A stretch of 6,600 nt of DNA. Source: Clostridia bacterium (GTDB lineage Bacteria; Bacillota; Clostridia; Oscillospirales; Acutalibacteraceae). The notes below the pieces were generated by a model, which was not told the DNA's origin, did no database searches, and saw only the letters and a program-made list of their open reading frames with translations. Positions 5,410-6,600 of the stretch are shown here, piece after piece. The stretch covers positions 1-6,600 of the forward strand of contig CAADUC010000076.1 of NCBI GenBank assembly GCA_900752115.1. The letters are read 5' to 3'. Every line of letters begins with the position of its first letter. Position 1 is the stretch's first letter. Made by a program: the position numbers and the translations under genes.

Positions 5410-5859
5410 TCAGGCCGGTTCTGTTTGAAGCAAAATCAATCTGGCAGCAGCGTACTTTTTTCTCCGACGGGCCAGTTCCTCCGCGTTGAGATCTTCGCAT
5501 CCCGCGAAGCGACCTTCATCCTCATTATGAGCAAGGTCGGCCAGCTTCACAGTCCGGGCTACCGGATCCGATCGCAGGGCGCGCACATAGGCAAGATAAT
5601 CCGTTCCCTTTTCATGTGTCAGAAGGCGCACAGGCCCTGTCACCTCCGGAGGAAATTCCTGCTCAAGCTGTGCAAAGGTCACAGAGCTGTCCTCCACAAC
5701 ATCGTGAAGCAGGGCGACACAAACGGAAATCTCATCGGTCATTTGCTCGGCCAGGTGAAACGGGTGGAGAAGATAGGGCATGCCGGCCTTATCCGTCTGT
5801 CCTCGGTGCGCATCTGCGGCAAGGCGAAGCGCTCGGTTTGTCATAGGAGTATAAATCAT
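5410..5859 (-). CDS. Small HD-domain hydrolase of the RelA/SpoT hydrolase (MESH1-like) type
   Basis: The 149-residue cytoplasmic protein consists of a single HD domain. Visible motifs are AADAHRGQTDKAGMPYLLHPFHLA (about 14-37, metal-ligand His in the HP pair), VALLHDVVEDS (48-58, the HD pair plus ED) and VKLADLAHN (104-112, third metal ligand Asp and the conserved Asn). These match the (p)ppGpp hydrolase domain of RSH enzymes and the stand-alone MESH1-like hydrolases, so removal of the 3'-pyrophosphate of (p)ppGpp is the likely reaction. Other nucleotide substrates are possible. There is no synthetase, TGS or ACT domain. The start is ATG 5859, chosen for the GAGAGGA 7 nt upstream; the adjacent GTG 5862 would add one residue. 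It begins 21 nt after the upstream gene's stop, so the two are cotranscribed. The domain is intact. Confidence 0.87.
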   Translation of the reverse strand: MIYTPMTNRALRLAADAHRGQTDKAGMPYLLHPFHLAEQMTDEISVCVALLHDVVEDSSVTFAQLEQEFPPEVTGPVRLLTHEKGTDYLAYVRALRSDPVARTVKLADLAHNEDEGRFAGCEDLNAEELARRRKKYAAARLILLQTEPA

Positions 5860-5880
5860 CACTCATTCCTCTCTGGCCCG

Positions 5881-6390
5881 TCACTCCTGCGTCCCATACA
5901 TTTCCAGACAAGCGGAAAGCTTAGCCGTAATCGCAGGGTCCGTAGGATGATAGATCATCATTTTGCCGTCGGAGCTGAAAGAAACGGCAGCTATGTCACC
6001 AAGAAAACTGAGAGTACAGCAGCAGTCCTCTTCCCCGTTCTTCCAGATGAGATTCACCGCCGCGGTTACAGACGAATCGGAGGAAACAGAGGCCACTGGG
6101 AGCAAATTACGGAAATCCTGCCGGTAATCACAATCCGAGAGGAGCGCAAAAACTGCGTCAAAAGCCTCCTCTCCCTGCGGCATCTCACGCAAAGAAAAGC
6201 TTTCAATCGCAGGTGTCCCGTCTTCTGAAACACTGCCTGCCGAAACCGCAGCGCTGAGGCTCGTCACTCTGGATGCCTCGACGGACAATACCGCTTCCAA
6301 AGAGTGTGGCCATAGCCGCCATACCGTCAGACCGCCTGCGAGCAAGACCACAGCCGCCAGAACAGTCACGCTCACCGCCTTTTTCTTCAT
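5881..6390 (-). CDS. Membrane-anchored or exported protein of unknown function
   Basis: The 169-residue protein begins MKKK followed by a hydrophobic segment (about 5-23, AVSVTVLAAVVLLAGGLTV), a signal peptide or signal anchor without a lipobox cysteine. The rest, predicted outside the membrane, is acidic and Ser/Val/Ala-rich. It contains a SDCDYRQDFRNLLP segment (85-98), a triple cysteine EDCCCTLSFLGD (121-132), then VSFSSDGKMMIYHPTDP, suggesting beta strands. The start is ATG 6390 because a run of six G lies 5 nt upstream; GTG 6411 in frame would add seven residues before the signal and has no better SD. It is the first gene of an operon with the HD hydrolase. I do not recognise a family. 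Five cysteines in an exported domain hint at disulphide bonds. Confidence 0.75.
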   Translation of the reverse strand: MKKKAVSVTVLAAVVLLAGGLTVWRLWPHSLEAVLSVEASRVTSLSAAVSAGSVSEDGTPAIESFSLREMPQGEEAFDAVFALLSDCDYRQDFRNLLPVASVSSDSSVTAAVNLIWKNGEEDCCCTLSFLGDIAAVSFSSDGKMMIYHPTDPAITAKLSACLEMYGTQE

Positions 6391-6489
6391 CAGATCCCCC
6401 CTTACACACACCGCTTCCCCGACTGCAGAGCGACAACCGCTTCACTCCTTTAGACAGGAAGACTCTGAGCCGATCATATTAACAAGAAT

Positions 6490-6518
6490 ATTATAAATTT
6501 TCTCGTATATTTTGTAAA
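6490..6518 (-). promoter_or_regulatory. Strong promoter of the anchored-protein/HD-hydrolase operon
   Basis: On the minus strand, TTTACA (complement of 6513-6518, 5 of 6) is followed after 17 bp by a perfect TATAAT (complement of 6490-6495) in very AT-rich DNA. The start would be near 6483, leaving a leader of about 93 nt. That leader includes an 11-codon open frame, ATG at 6476 to TGA at 6441-6443, without an SD of its own. Confidence 0.85.
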
Positions 6519-6540
6519 TGTTTTCAACTGTATTTTCTAA

Positions 6541-6585
6541 AAAAGCAAAAAACGACGTGCGTTTTTTGCAAAACGACACGCCGTT
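6541..6585 (-). terminator. Intrinsic terminator of a minus-strand gene to the right of the window
   Basis: On the minus strand, arms from 6585-6572 and 6563-6551 pair (AACGGCGTGTCGTT with AACGCACGTCGTT, one G-U and one bulge), followed by TTTTGCTTTTTT. A second possible stem, GCAAAAAACG (6545-6554) with CGTTTTTTGC (6560-6569), overlaps it. A TGA at 6595-6597 on the minus strand could be the stop of that outside gene, but its frame cannot be checked here. Confidence 0.7.
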
Positions 6586-6600
6586 CTTCCAGTTTCAGCA

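Noticed and set aside
1..6600. CRISPR array, phage genes or a defence system
   Set aside because: No regularly spaced repeats, and no integrase, nuclease or toxin-like proteins, were found on either strand.

Overview
The window looks like chromosomal DNA of a GC-rich Firmicute. GTG starts are frequent, Shine-Dalgarno (SD) sequences of the GGAGG type are strong, sigma-A promoters stand out in AT-rich gaps, and most genes are followed by intrinsic hairpins. A Negativicute such as a Selenomonas relative would fit, but that placement is an inference from composition and gene style; the window has no marker gene that proves it.

Layout from left to right. Positions 1-422 (+) hold the end of hypE, a [NiFe]-hydrogenase maturation gene. 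It converges on a minus-strand pair, and a bidirectional hairpin terminator at 565-607 separates them. The pair is a PadR-family repressor (2251-1928) whose stop overlaps the GTG start of a DUF2812 membrane protein (1931-630). A near-consensus promoter (TTGACA-17-TACAAT) drives it, and two copies of a 15-bp repeat sit on that promoter in the -35/-10 spacer and just after +1. Next comes a minus-strand YitT-like membrane protein (3203-2559) with its own terminator. It is divergent from a plus-strand cation/proton antiporter with two C-terminal RCK_C domains (3446-5047). The antiporter converges on a two-gene minus-strand operon: a membrane-anchored protein of unknown function (6390-5881), then a small HD-domain hydrolase of the RelA/SpoT hydrolase type (5859-5410). 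At the far right is a terminator for a minus-strand gene that lies outside the window.

The noncoding DNA is structured. The antiporter/HD gap holds a 146-bp imperfect palindrome with MITE-like ends (ending in GTTGCAAAAT) around a 20-bp hairpin, and a near copy of one end lies just after yitT. The yitT start region carries a perfect 10-bp inverted repeat that overlaps both its promoter and its SD. No gene here points clearly to a new defence or mobile system. The best leads are the PadR operator layout, the palindromic element and its second copy, the inverted repeat before yitT, and the pairing of the HD hydrolase with an unknown anchored protein.
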